This document shows positions 8,598-17,156 of a stretch of 64,000 nucleotides of DNA, piece by piece. The translations under genes and the position numbers were made by a program. Within the stretch, counting starts at the first letter, position 1. Every line of letters begins with the position of its first letter. Below the pieces are notes generated by a model that saw only the letters and a program-made list of their open reading frames with translations, had not been told where the DNA came from and ran no database searches. Source of the stretch: Phycisphaerales bacterium (GTDB lineage Bacteria; Planctomycetota; Phycisphaerae; Phycisphaerales; UBA1924); assembly GCA_020853815.1 (NCBI GenBank), contig JADYYE010000108.1, positions 1-64,000 on the forward strand, given 5' to 3'.

Positions 8598-9848
8598 ATG
8601 CCACATATCGATACCGGCAACACCGGCTTCATGCTGCTGTGCACCAGCCTCGTCATGCTCATGACACCGGGGCTCGCCTTCTTCTACGGCGGACTCGTCA
8701 GCCGAAAGAACGTCCTCACCATCATGATGCAGAGCTTCGTTTCCATGGGATGGACCACCGTCCTCTGGTTCGTCTGCGGCTTCTCCATGTGCTTCAGCGG
8801 CGATCACAAGTCCGGCACCGATTTCGCCGGCATCATCGGGAACTTCGACTGGGCCTTCCTCAACGGCATCACCCTCTCCACGCCCTCCCCCGTCAACGAC
8901 ACCATCCCCATGATCGTCTGGTGCGCCTACCAGATGATGTTCGCCATCATCACCCCCGCACTCATCACCGGCGCCTTCGCCAACCGCGTCACCTTCAAGG
9001 CCTATATGCTCTTCCTCACCGCCTGGCTCCTCCTGGTCTACTTCCCCTTCGTCCACATGGTCTGGGGCGGCGGCATCCTCGCCGAATGGGGCGTCAAGGA
9101 CTTCGCCGGCGGCATCGTCGTCCACAACATCGCCGGCATCGCCGCCCTCGCCTCCGTCCTCTACGTCGGCAAACGCCGCGTCTCCGACAAGGGCCTCCAC
9201 AGCATCCCGCTCGTCGCGCTGGGCACCGGCCTCCTGTGGTTCGGCTGGTACGGCTTCAACGCCGGCAGCGAGTTCCGCGTCGACTCCATCACCGCCGTCG
9301 CCTTCCTCAACACCGACGTCGCCGCGTCCTTCGCCGCCGTCGTCTGGCTCCTGCTCGACTGGGGCACCAGCAAGAAACCCAAGTTCCTCGGGCTGCTCAC
9401 CGGCGCCGTCGCCGGCCTCGCAACGATCACGCCCGCCGCCGGTTTCGTCTCGCCGCCCATGGCGTGCCTCATCGGCATCATCGCCGGCGTCGTCTGCTTC
9501 TACGCCGTCGCGCTCAAGAACCGTCTCCAGTGGGACGACGCCCTCGACGTCTGGGGCGTCCACGGCGTCGGCGGCTTCATCGGCATCATCATGCTCGGAC
9601 TCTTCGCCTCCACCGCATGGAACCCCGCCGAAACCGGCGGCGTCGACGGCCTGCTCCGCGGCAACACCCACTTCTTCCTCGTCCAGCTCGCCGCCGTCGC
9701 CATCTCCTCCGCCTGGGCCTTCATCTTCACGCTCGGCATGCTCTGGCTCATCGAACGCGTTACCCCCGTCAAGGTCCCCGAAGACACCGAAGTCGTCGGG
9801 CTCGACGAGGGCCTCCACGGCGAACAGGCCTACGCCGCCGCGCCGTGA
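8598..9848 (+). CDS. amt: Ammonium transporter, Amt/MEP/Rh family
   Basis: A 416-residue inner-membrane channel for ammonium uptake with about 11 transmembrane segments. Diagnostic stretches are TPGLAFFYGGLVSRKN near the start, MFAIITPALITGAFANR, and DVWGVHGVGGFIGIIMLGLF, which carries the second pore histidine. The first pore histidine lies in GGIVVHNIAGIAAL, where most family members have VVHINAGIAGL. The histidine is kept but the two following residues are swapped. The ATG at 8598 starts directly at the extracytoplasmic N terminus, without a cleaved signal peptide of the AmtB kind. No glnK/glnB gene is adjacent, so any PII partner must be elsewhere. Confidence 0.93.
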   Translation: MPHIDTGNTGFMLLCTSLVMLMTPGLAFFYGGLVSRKNVLTIMMQSFVSMGWTTVLWFVCGFSMCFSGDHKSGTDFAGIIGNFDWAFLNGITLSTPSPVNDTIPMIVWCAYQMMFAIITPALITGAFANRVTFKAYMLFLTAWLLLVYFPFVHMVWGGGILAEWGVKDFAGGIVVHNIAGIAALASVLYVGKRRVSDKGLHSIPLVALGTGLLWFGWYGFNAGSEFRVDSITAVAFLNTDVAASFAAVVWLLLDWGTSKKPKFLGLLTGAVAGLATITPAAGFVSPPMACLIGIIAGVVCFYAVALKNRLQWDDALDVWGVHGVGGFIGIIMLGLFASTAWNPAETGGVDGLLRGNTHFFLVQLAAVAISSAWAFIFTLGMLWLIERVTPVKVPEDTEVVGLDEGLHGEQAYAAAP

Positions 9849-9903
9849 TCGCGTGACAACCGCGTGACACCCGCCCGCCCCCGCAGGGCGCGGACGACAA
9901 CGC

Positions 9904-9967
9904 GCAACCGCCGCTCCCGATGGCGTGCAGCACCAACAGCCTGCACGCGCACGAGGGCGGCGGTTGC
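9904..9967. terminator. Large hairpin between convergent amt and DUF4112 genes
   Basis: An outer stem (GCAACCGCCGCTC against GAGGGCGGCGGTTGC) encloses an inner perfect 8-bp stem (GCGTGCAG with CTGCACGC). On the + strand it is followed by CTCTTTGTCTC, which is only mildly U-rich. Its place between two converging genes suggests a shared bidirectional terminator. Confidence 0.5.
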
Positions 9968-10000
9968 CTCTTTGTCTCTGCAGGCGCGACACCGCACCCA

Positions 10001-10498
10001 TCACTTCCCAGCTTGCACCCGCGGCGTAATCCCCAGGATCGCCAGGTTCCGCATGTTCGCCTTGAACGCAAGGTCCACCACGTCGCCGAGGCCGGGCACC
10101 ACGCCCGCCAGCGCGTCGATCGCCACGTTGCCCAGCATCGCCGCCACCTGCCCGCGCGACGCGCCCAGCCTCCAACCTTCATAGACGATGTACAGCGACG
10201 CGGCCGCGCTGATCGCATCGCCCGCCGCCGGGATCAGCCCGACCAAGGGATCAAGCCCCACGCGCACCGACGTGCCGGGAATCACAAACGCGCTATCAAG
10301 CAGAACGGCCAGGGCCGCGACACGCCGCCGCGCCCCCTCGCATGATTCCTCGCTCTCGTGCTTGCGCAGGAGTTTCTTCACAAACGACGATACGGCCGCC
10401 CTCTTCCGAGCGCCGGGAGCGGCCTCGCGCACGCTCCACCCGCCGGATTCCTCCTCGCACGCCCCGACCCGCCGAACTGTCACAGGAATCGCGCTCAT
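10001..10498 (-). CDS. DUF4112 domain-containing protein
   Basis: A 165-residue protein. Its C-terminal ~105 residues match the DUF4112 pattern: LLDSAFVIPGTSVRVGLDPL, LIPAAGDAISAAASLYIV, then VAIDALAGVVPGLGDVVDLAFKANMRNL. The domain is small, glycine-rich and amphipathic, and is thought to be membrane-associated. No biochemical function is established. The N-terminal ~60 residues are basic and poorly conserved in appearance. It is divergent from the DUF885 gene with a ~110-nt gap that must hold both promoters. Confidence 0.85.
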   Translation of the reverse strand: MSAIPVTVRRVGACEEESGGWSVREAAPGARKRAAVSSFVKKLLRKHESEESCEGARRRVAALAVLLDSAFVIPGTSVRVGLDPLVGLIPAAGDAISAAASLYIVYEGWRLGASRGQVAAMLGNVAIDALAGVVPGLGDVVDLAFKANMRNLAILGITPRVQAGK

Positions 10499-10607
10499 CG
10501 GTCCCCTTTCGACCGCTTTGTTCGGCCCGCGGGCGGGACGATTTCATCAACCGCCCGCCCCGCCCCGAGCGTCCAAGAACATCCAGTTTTCCGCTACGCT
10601 CTGGCCC

Positions 10608-12488
10608 ATGAACCACCGCCTCCTTGCCGCCTTCGCGCTCGCCGCACTCGCCGGAACCTCCGCCGCCCAAACCGTGCTCAACGAGCTCCCGCCCCCCGGC
10701 GGCGACCTGCAGACCTTGATCGAGCGCCTCGGCGAAGACACCGCCTCGCTCGCCCGATGGCACGCCATCCGCTGGTCCGATGCCCGCTGGAACGACATGG
10801 AGGCCCTCGCCAACAAGCAAATGGCGACGCTCCAAAGCGTCAACTTCGACGCGCTCTCCCAGCAGGGCAAGATCGACTACCTGCTCCTCCGCAACAAGCT
10901 CCGCGAGCAGCTCGCCCAGGCCGGCCGCCATCGCGCCCGCATCGCCGAAATGAAGGACCTCCTCCCCTTCAAGGATTCCGTCATCGCGCTCGAACTCGGG
11001 CGCTGGAAGATGGAGCAGCCCGACGCCCGCGCCTCGGCGGCCACGATCGCCGGCTTCGCCGCCGACATCAAGAAAGTCCGCGAGCGCATCGAGAAAGGCC
11101 GGCATCAAGAGAAGAAGGACAACCAGCCCGCCGACGCCAACGCGCCAACCAACGCGCCAACCAACGCGCCAACCAACTCGCCAGCGAGCGCCGACGCCGA
11201 CCCGCCCGCCACGCAAGCCGCCAGCCCCGCGCCCGACGCTCCCATCGTGCTCACCGCCGTACAGGCCCAGCGCGCCGCCGAGGCCGTCTCCGATTTCCGC
11301 CGCGCCCTCGCCAACTGGTACGAATACCACGCGCCCTACGCGCCCGAGTTCCCCTGGTGGTGCAAAAAGCCCTTCGAGGAAGCCCGCGCCGCGCTCGACG
11401 ACTACGCCCGTTACCTCCGCCAGGACATCGCCGGCCTCAAGGGCGCGCCCGACGATCCCCTCGTCGGCAACCCCATCGGGCGTGACTGGGTCATCGAAGA
11501 CCTGAAGCTCGAGTTCGTCGCCTACACACCCGAGCAGCTCATCAAAATCGCTGAGCGAGAGTTCGCCTGGTGCGACGCCCGCATGAAAGAGGCCGCCCGC
11601 GACATGGGCCACGCCGAAGACTGGAAGGCCGCCCTCGAAAAGGTCAAGAACATCACCGCGCCCGCCGGCGAGCAGACCACCATGATGGCCGAGCTCACCC
11701 GCGAGGGCATCGACTTCGTCAAAAAGCACGACCTCGTCACCATCCCCGAGATCGCCGACAAATACTGGCGACTCGAGATGATTTCGCCCGAAAACCAGCG
11801 ATTCTGGCCCTTCGCGTTCTACGGCGGGCAGACCATCGGCGTCGCCGCGCCCGCCGACTCCATGACCCACGACGCCAAGCTCCAGTCCATGCGCGGCAAC
11901 AACCGCCACTTCTCCCGCATCGTCGCCCCCCACGAGCTCACCCCCGGACATCACCTCCAGGGCTTCATGGCCGCCCGCGTCCGTCCCTATCGCGGCACCT
12001 TCACGACCCCCTTCTTCGTCGAGGGCTGGTGCCTCTACTGGGAGATGAAGCTCTGGGATATGAACTACGCCCAGTCGCCCGAGGACCGCGTCGGCATGCT
12101 CTTCTGGCGCATGCATCGCTGCGCCCGCATCATCATCAGCCTCAAGTACCACCTCGGCGAAATGACCCCCCAGGAGATGATCGACTTCCTCGTCGATCGC
12201 GTCGGGCACGAACGCGACAACGCCGCCAGCGAAGTCCGCCGATACATCGGGCCTGACTACGGACCGCTCTACCAGGCCGCCTACATGCTCGGCGGCCTCG
12301 CCATCCGCTCACTCCACGACGAGGCCGTCTCCAAGGGCGGTATGAAGGAACGCGACTTCAACGACGCGCTCCTCACCTACGGCTCAATCCCCGTCGAACT
12401 CGTCCGCGCCGGCGTGCTCAACAAGCCGCTCACCCGAGAAAGCGAACCCGCGTGGAACTTTGCCGGCGAAATCCCCGCGACCAAGTAA
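10608..12488 (+). CDS. DUF885 family putative zinc peptidase, secreted
   Basis: A 626-residue exported protein of the DUF885 family. A signal peptide (about residues 1-20, ending GTSAAQ) precedes a helical body. Near residue 445 lies HELTPGHHLQ, the HExxPGHH-type motif that defines the family and resembles a gluzincin metal site. TPFFVEGWCLYWE downstream supplies the probable third ligand. Substrates of the family are unclear, and dipeptidyl or oligopeptidase activity is assumed. An Asn-Ala-Pro-Thr tandem repeat (NAPTNAPTNAPTNSP, about residues 178-192) forms a low-complexity linker encoded by near-identical 12-bp units (about 11,138-11,182). The start ATG is the first in-frame codon before the signal peptide. 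Confidence 0.85.
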   Translation: MNHRLLAAFALAALAGTSAAQTVLNELPPPGGDLQTLIERLGEDTASLARWHAIRWSDARWNDMEALANKQMATLQSVNFDALSQQGKIDYLLLRNKLREQLAQAGRHRARIAEMKDLLPFKDSVIALELGRWKMEQPDARASAATIAGFAADIKKVRERIEKGRHQEKKDNQPADANAPTNAPTNAPTNSPASADADPPATQAASPAPDAPIVLTAVQAQRAAEAVSDFRRALANWYEYHAPYAPEFPWWCKKPFEEARAALDDYARYLRQDIAGLKGAPDDPLVGNPIGRDWVIEDLKLEFVAYTPEQLIKIAEREFAWCDARMKEAARDMGHAEDWKAALEKVKNITAPAGEQTTMMAELTREGIDFVKKHDLVTIPEIADKYWRLEMISPENQRFWPFAFYGGQTIGVAAPADSMTHDAKLQSMRGNNRHFSRIVAPHELTPGHHLQGFMAARVRPYRGTFTTPFFVEGWCLYWEMKLWDMNYAQSPEDRVGMLFWRMHRCARIIISLKYHLGEMTPQEMIDFLVDRVGHERDNAASEVRRYIGPDYGPLYQAAYMLGGLAIRSLHDEAVSKGGMKERDFNDALLTYGSIPVELVRAGVLNKPLTRESEPAWNFAGEIPATK

Positions 12489-12760
12489 CACGAATCCGCC
12501 TCATTCTGCGGCCTTTCGACGCCGCACCCGACGAGCCCGCGAGCAGGGTCCGGGTCCATTCGCACCCATCGCGCAAACCCTCCAACATTCGGACGATCCA
12601 CGCGAATCCCCGCGCCTTGTCGCCACCGCTCCGCGCCCACCCGCGAATGGAACCCGCTTGCGTCGTATCGATATCTCTCGATACGCTGATCACCTCACCC
12701 CCTCCGCCCCCCGATTCTCGGGCGTACGGCCGTTGTCCGGCTTCGGCAGAATCTGCAAGA

Positions 12761-13417
12761 ATGCACGCCACCAGCGACATTCAGAATCATGGACGCTCGG
12801 ACGGGGACTCGACCCCGCTCCGAGTCACTCGTGGGGCGCTCACGCCGACGGAGTTCGGCCCGCTGTTCGAGCGCGCGGCCCGCAAGCTCTGGTGCGTCGC
12901 CGCCGCCGTCACAAGCGATCGTGATCGCGCGTCCGATGTCGTGCAGGAGGCCGCCGTGATCGCGCTGGGCAAGCTATGCGAGTTCGACCCCGGCACAAGC
13001 TTCGACGCCTGGATGGCCCAGATCGTCCGCTTCGTGGCGCTCAACGATCGACGCAAGTCCAAACGCCGCCCGTCCCGCTCCGCCGATCCCGCCGTGCTCG
13101 ACTCAACCTCCAACCCCGACCGCGATTCGCCCGACCGGCGTGGGCATCGCTCCCTCGGCGCCCTCCTGTCCGACGAGCACGCCTTCGACGACGCCGTCCT
13201 GCACTCCCTCGCCTCTCTCGAGGAAAACGCCCGCGCCTGCCTGCTCATGAAGACCGTGCTCGGCCTCTCCTACGCCGAGATCGCCCGCACCCTCTCCATC
13301 CCCGAAGGCACCGCCATGAGCCATGTGCATCGCGCCCGCAAGGCGATGCGCGACCAGCTCAAATCGGACCAATCCTCAGGTCCACGCGAATCCAAGCCTC
13401 GCGGAGGTGCGTCATGA
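12761..13417 (+). CDS. ECF-type RNA polymerase sigma factor
   Basis: A 218-residue sigma-70-family regulator. The sigma-2 region (about residues 35-95) contains ERAARKLWCVAAAV and DRASDVVQEAAVIAL, ending with FDAWMAQIVRFVALNDRRKS. The sigma-4 region (about residues 150-200) contains LLMKTVLGLSYAEIARTLSI, PEGTAMSHVHRARKAMRDQL, a helix-turn-helix that reads the -35 box. The two are joined by a variable linker rich in Ser, Arg and Asp. Its stop overlaps the ATG of the next gene (ATGA), a strong sign that it is co-translated with its anti-sigma factor. The sensed signal is not evident. Confidence 0.9.
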   Translation: MHATSDIQNHGRSDGDSTPLRVTRGALTPTEFGPLFERAARKLWCVAAAVTSDRDRASDVVQEAAVIALGKLCEFDPGTSFDAWMAQIVRFVALNDRRKSKRRPSRSADPAVLDSTSNPDRDSPDRRGHRSLGALLSDEHAFDDAVLHSLASLEENARACLLMKTVLGLSYAEIARTLSIPEGTAMSHVHRARKAMRDQLKSDQSSGPRESKPRGGAS

Positions 13418-14181
13418 GCCACGCGCCCAGCAACCCCGGGCCCGATCCGATCTTCGACCAGATCGACGCCTACCTCGACCACACGCTCTCGCCATCCGAT
13501 CGCGGCGCGTTCGAGGCCCGCCTCGCCGCCGACGAATCCCTCCGCGCCGAGCTCGACCTCGCCCGCGGCATCGAGGCCTCGCTCAAACGCACGCACGTCC
13601 CCGCCGACCTCCCCGCTCCGATGCTCCCGCCGCAACCCGCGGCCCGTTCCACGCTCGCCTCCAGCCACACCGGGAGACACCGCCTGTGGTGGCTCGCCTC
13701 CGCCGCCGCCGTTCTTCTCCTGGCCAGCGCGGGCTACTTCATCTATGACCACTTCGACACCAGCTTCCGCCGCTACGACCCCGGCAAGTTCTACGCGCTC
13801 GCCGCCCAACGAAACTTCGCGCCCGACTGGACCTGCAACAACGACGAGGAGTTCAAGGACACAACCCGAAACAACGCCGGCCAGGCCATGCTCGTCCGCC
13901 AGGACCCGTCCGCAAAGGTCCGGTTGATCGGATGGGCCTACTCAAAGACGTACCGCGGCACGCCGCTCGGCCCGCGCACCATCATGCTCTTCGCCATGGT
14001 TGATGACGCGCCCATCATCGTCCTCGTCGACAAGCTCGCCAACGACGCGAAGATCAAAGAAGACTCCGATCCACGCCTCCACATATTCCGACGCGAACTC
14101 GGCAACACGGTGCTCTACGAGATCACCCCGCGCCCCGCGTCGGGCGTCATCGACGCGTTCTATCTCCCGCCCGAGGAATAG
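13414..14181 (+). CDS. Anti-sigma factor-like membrane protein
   Basis: A 255-residue protein encoded in a 4-nt overlap with the ECF sigma gene. Its N terminus (FDQIDAYLDHTLSPSDRGAF, then EARLAADESLRAELDLA) has the helical layout of the sigma-binding domain of anti-sigma factors that start with a short helix pair. No HxxxCxxC zinc motif is present. One transmembrane helix follows (about residues 91-110, LWWLASAAAVLLLASAGYFI), and the remaining ~140 residues should be extracytoplasmic. This outer domain is not recognised. By context it should hold the sigma factor at the membrane until a signal releases it. Confidence 0.75.
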   Translation: MSHAPSNPGPDPIFDQIDAYLDHTLSPSDRGAFEARLAADESLRAELDLARGIEASLKRTHVPADLPAPMLPPQPAARSTLASSHTGRHRLWWLASAAAVLLLASAGYFIYDHFDTSFRRYDPGKFYALAAQRNFAPDWTCNNDEEFKDTTRNNAGQAMLVRQDPSAKVRLIGWAYSKTYRGTPLGPRTIMLFAMVDDAPIIVLVDKLANDAKIKEDSDPRLHIFRRELGNTVLYEITPRPASGVIDAFYLPPEE

Positions 14182-14365
14182 CCCCGCGCCCCACGCTCCT
14201 TCGCCCGCATATCTGATCTCTGGACGCCGGACCTGAGGCGCCGCGAAGGTCCGGGTCGGCCGTCGCCGAACGCGAGGAGCGGGCCGAATCCGTATGATGC
14301 CCGTCGAAATCCAGGCCGTCCGCCGCCCAACAAAGCACGGCGGCCAGGCCGCGGGGGACCCATCC

Positions 14366-15052
14366 ATGCCCACTCGCTACATCGTCCACGCCAACGACCC
14401 CACCACCAACCAACGCACCACCAAGGTCTTCGAGGCCGAGAACGCCGGAGACGCCGAGAAAATGGGCCAGCGACTCGGCCTCTCCGTTCTCGCCGTCGAG
14501 GTCGACCCCGCTTCCCTCGGCACCACCATCCCCACTCCTTCCATCCCGCCCGTCTCCTCGCGCCAGCTCGGCCCGGAATCCCAGGTCTGGCTCGGCACGC
14601 CGAGCCCGTGGGTCAACTTCTGGTGGTACTCCTCCTGCCTCCTCGTCATCCCCGCGATCGTCCTCAGCCTGATATTCCCGCCCTTCGGCTACGCATCGCT
14701 GATCCTCGTCCTGACCATCCCCGTCGCGCTCTGGAAATACCTCGTCCTCCGCTCCACCAAGTACACGCTCACCACCCAGCGCCTCCGCCTCGAATCCGGC
14801 GTCCTCACCAAGAGCCTCGATGAGGTCGAGCTCTACCGCGTCAAGGACACGCAACTCCACCAGACCGTGGTCGATCGCACGCTCGGCATCGGAAGCGTGC
14901 TCGTCCTCTCCAGCGACGAGACCATGCCGCACATCAACCTCGCCAAGGTCCCCGACCCCGTCGGCCTGCGCGAAAAACTCCGCGCCGCCGTCGAGCAGGT
15001 CCGCCTGGCCCGCGGCGTGCGCGAGATCGACATCACCGAAAACCGAATCTAG
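14366..15052 (+). CDS. PH domain-containing membrane protein (bPH2/YdbS-like)
   Basis: A 228-residue protein. After a short N-terminal domain (MPTRYIVHANDPTTNQRTTK) there is a linker, two adjacent transmembrane helices (about residues 92-125), and a bacterial PH domain: STKYTLTTQRLRLESGVLTK, VELYRVKDTQLHQTVVDRTL, GIGSVLVLSSDE. This is the bPH2/YdbS pattern found in small membrane proteins of unclear role. The ATG at 14366 is chosen because GGGGGACC lies just upstream and the extra 24 residues from 14,294 look non-coding. It is separate from the sigma operon (184-nt gap). Confidence 0.85.
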   Translation: MPTRYIVHANDPTTNQRTTKVFEAENAGDAEKMGQRLGLSVLAVEVDPASLGTTIPTPSIPPVSSRQLGPESQVWLGTPSPWVNFWWYSSCLLVIPAIVLSLIFPPFGYASLILVLTIPVALWKYLVLRSTKYTLTTQRLRLESGVLTKSLDEVELYRVKDTQLHQTVVDRTLGIGSVLVLSSDETMPHINLAKVPDPVGLREKLRAAVEQVRLARGVREIDITENRI

Positions 15053-15062
15053 ATAGGCGCCA

Positions 15063-15186
15063 AGCTCCGGGTGGCATGGCCAACCTGTTGGCCACGCGCG
15101 ATCGCCATCGTCGGGAGTCTTCATCAAAGCACCGAATCAGACACCGGCTCCGGGTGGCGTGGTCAAGCGCCTCGCTTGACCACGAA
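15063..15186. repeat. Pair of related hairpin repeats
   Basis: Two copies of GCTCCGGGTGGCRTGGYCAA open at about 15,063 and 15,147. Each folds into a stem-loop. Copy 1 is TGGCCAA-CCTG-TTGGCCA. Copy 2 is the perfect 11-bp GTGGTCAAGCG-CCT-CGCTTGACCAC. The arms differ between copies, but each keeps its own pairing. Neither is followed by a U-run, so they are unlikely to be simple terminators. Confidence 0.7.
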
Positions 15187-15254
15187 AGGGCGCCGCCACC
15201 TCGCTTGCGAGCCCAATCGCTAGCCCCGCATTCCCCGCGCGGTATGCTGGCTGC

Positions 15255-16055
15255 ATGCCCCGGCGCTGGATCAGAATCGCGGCATTCGCCCTGCTCCTCA
15301 CCGCCCTCGGTGCCGCCACGACAACCGCCGTGGCGTGGGGGATCGCGTTGAGCAGGACCTATGAGCGATTCTTCCGCGAAGCGAAGGCCAGCATCAACGT
15401 GCCTCAGCGTGCGGAAGACAACGGCCCCCCGACCTATCACAACGGCATTGTCTATTGGCCAGCGGAGCACCAGTTTGGCATCACCACACTCCGCGCGTCC
15501 CAGCGAGAGATCGTCAACCGCACAGGCACGACAGCGGAACTTGAATCCTATTCTGGTTGGGGCGCCAGCCGCCGCACGACGCTCGTCGAGGTGGCCGACA
15601 AGCCTTTTGATTCACGCCATCCACCGCGCAATCCCGCCACCGAGAGCATAGAACGCCGATATGGCTGGCCGGTCCGATCATTTTGGCTCCTGTCACAAAG
15701 AGAGTGGAGAAACGACGTCATTCGATCGACTACCTGCGAGGGCTACTTCGTCTTCGATCCGGGCAGCAAGGGCCGCGCCGGTGACTTCGGGGCCCGCGGA
15801 GTTCAGCCGTCCGGCCCCGAATTCGCCTTCTGGCTCCCCATCTACATCCTCCCCCTCGGCTTCACCCTCAACACGCTCTTCTACGCCGCGACCTGGTTCG
15901 TGCCACTTTTCGGCATCCGCATCGCCCGCCGCACCCTCCGCGCGCGCCGCGGCCTCTGCACCCGCTGCGCCTACGACCTCAAAGGCCTCGCGCCCAGCGC
16001 ATCCTGCCCCGAATGCGGCCAAGTTTCCGACGTCGTGGCACAACCAATCCCGTGA
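15255..16055 (+). CDS. Phycisphaerae-type membrane protein with C-terminal zinc ribbon
   Basis: A 266-residue protein with an N-terminal membrane helix (about residues 8-30), an extracytoplasmic domain of ~150 residues, a second helix (FWLPIYILPLGFTLNTLFYA) and a C-terminal cytoplasmic zinc ribbon: CTRCAYDLKGL ... SCPECGQV. The same YDLxG/CPECG ribbon occurs, at the N-terminal side, in the protein at 5217-6491. I associate this family with Phycisphaerae genomes, where it is abundant. Its function is unknown. It follows the hairpin repeat pair and precedes a convergent msrC gene. Confidence 0.65.
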   Translation: MPRRWIRIAAFALLLTALGAATTTAVAWGIALSRTYERFFREAKASINVPQRAEDNGPPTYHNGIVYWPAEHQFGITTLRASQREIVNRTGTTAELESYSGWGASRRTTLVEVADKPFDSRHPPRNPATESIERRYGWPVRSFWLLSQREWRNDVIRSTTCEGYFVFDPGSKGRAGDFGARGVQPSGPEFAFWLPIYILPLGFTLNTLFYAATWFVPLFGIRIARRTLRARRGLCTRCAYDLKGLAPSASCPECGQVSDVVAQPIP

Positions 16056-16120
16056 CCGTGCCTTCTCTTCGGTTCTTCGTCCCTGCTCCACAGGTATCGA
16101 GTGTCCGACGCCTGCCATCA

Positions 16121-16148
16121 GTAGCCCGACCGTCAGGGAGGGCGTCTT
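16121..16148. repeat. Dispersed 26-28-bp repeat, copy 1
   Basis: On the - strand this reads AAGACGCCCTCCCTGACGGT followed by CGGGCTAC. A near-identical copy stands at 31,258-31,283. In both places a CTCGCTGTCTC octamer run lies within about 130 bp, so the two repeats travel together. Confidence 0.6.
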
Positions 16149-16168
16149 ACGCTACTTGCCTCGCTGTC

Positions 16169-16726
16169 TCATCTCTTCATTTGGCGATTTGATCCCGTCA
16201 GCCCCAGCACATCGCACAACTCCGACATCCCACGCGCATCCCGCTCGCCGAACGCCCCGATCTCAAAGCTGTCCACGTCCAGCACGCCCCAGCAGCCACG
16301 CTCGTCCATCATCGGCAGCACCAGTTCGGCCTTGTCCTTGGGGTCGCACGCGATGTACCCCGCCCCCAGCGTCGATACATCCGCGATCACCAGCGCCCGC
16401 CGCTCGCGCCAGCACCGCCCGCACGCGCCGTGCAGCCCGATCGGCGAGCACGCGGGCTTGTCACGCCGCACCACCAGGATCATCTCGTCGGCATCCGCCG
16501 CCTTTTCATAGAAGCCGACCCACGAGACCTTGGCCAGGCCGTCGATCGCAGCGCCCGCGCTCTCAAGCCCGAAGGCGTCCCACACAAGGTCGCAGCACAG
16601 CATCATCGCGTCGGTCCGCGACATCGCCCCGCGCGCAGCCGCGGCCCGCGCCGCGCCCAGCAGCGGCGCGTAGTCACGTCCAGCCCCAGACTCAACACCC
16701 GCGCGCTCGTCGCCCCGTGCGCTCAT
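16169..16726 (-). CDS. msrC: GAF-domain free methionine-(R)-sulfoxide reductase
   Basis: A 185-residue single GAF-domain protein of the fRMsr type. It reduces free methionine-R-sulfoxide to methionine and protects against oxidative damage in the cytoplasm. The family signature is clear: KVSWVGFYE, KPACSPIGLHGACGRC, then AGYIACDPKDKAELVLPM and WGVLDVDS. All three conserved cysteines (in KPAC, GACG and IACD) that carry out the thiol-relay chemistry are present. The N-terminal ~35 residues are longer than usual, and a start at Met35 (AMSRTDAM) is possible. Its end overlaps a degenerate octamer repeat shared with the purN region. Confidence 0.87.
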   Translation of the reverse strand: MSARGDERAGVESGAGRDYAPLLGAARAAAARGAMSRTDAMMLCCDLVWDAFGLESAGAAIDGLAKVSWVGFYEKAADADEMILVVRRDKPACSPIGLHGACGRCWRERRALVIADVSTLGAGYIACDPKDKAELVLPMMDERGCWGVLDVDSFEIGAFGERDARGMSELCDVLGLTGSNRQMKR

Positions 16727-16811
16727 GGCCTTGACCCTCTTCCGGATCGCCGTTCATCTTCAAATGTGCGCCGATTCTCAACCCGGCGCGATCCGCGCCG
16801 GTGTCAAACGC

Positions 16812-17054
16812 TTACAGCGTCGCCGAGGTGTAGGGCAGGAGCGCCATGAAACGCGCCCGCTTGATCGCCTGCGCCACCATCCGCTGCTCCGCGGCCGAGG
16901 TCGCCAGGCGCTTCCGCCCGTAGATCTTGCCGTTGGGGCTCATCAGGCGACGAAGCGTCTCGATGTCCTTCCAATCAACCACGACCTTGCCCTGGCCGGT
17001 GGTCTTGGTGACGCGGATCTTCTGAACGGGCGCGAATCGCTGGAACTTGCTCAT
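16812..17054 (-). CDS. rpsR: 30S ribosomal protein bS18
   Basis: An 80-residue ribosomal protein of the small-subunit platform that pairs with bS6. The pattern VVDWKDIETLRRLMSPNGKI followed by GRKRLATSAAEQRMVAQAIK and RARFMALLPYT is that of bS18. No zinc-binding cysteines are present. In many bacteria it sits in rpsF-ssb-rpsR-rplI. Here it stands alone downstream of the MauE/DoxX-like gene on the same strand, 102 nt away, with none of the usual partners beside it. Confidence 0.93.
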   Translation of the reverse strand: MSKFQRFAPVQKIRVTKTTGQGKVVVDWKDIETLRRLMSPNGKIYGRKRLATSAAEQRMVAQAIKRARFMALLPYTSATL

Positions 17055-17156
17055 GGTCGTCCCCGCGATCGCGGGGCTCCGTCCTGGTCTTGGGCCCGGG
17101 GCACTCGGCCAACACGGCCGGGAACCCGGGCGACGGGCTCGAATGTGGTCGAAACT

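Noticed and set aside
12489-12760. Extension of the ECF sigma gene upstream to 12,452
   Set aside because: The extra 103 codons overlap the DUF885 gene end and are Pro/Arg-rich. The sigma-2 domain begins shortly after the ATG at 12,761.
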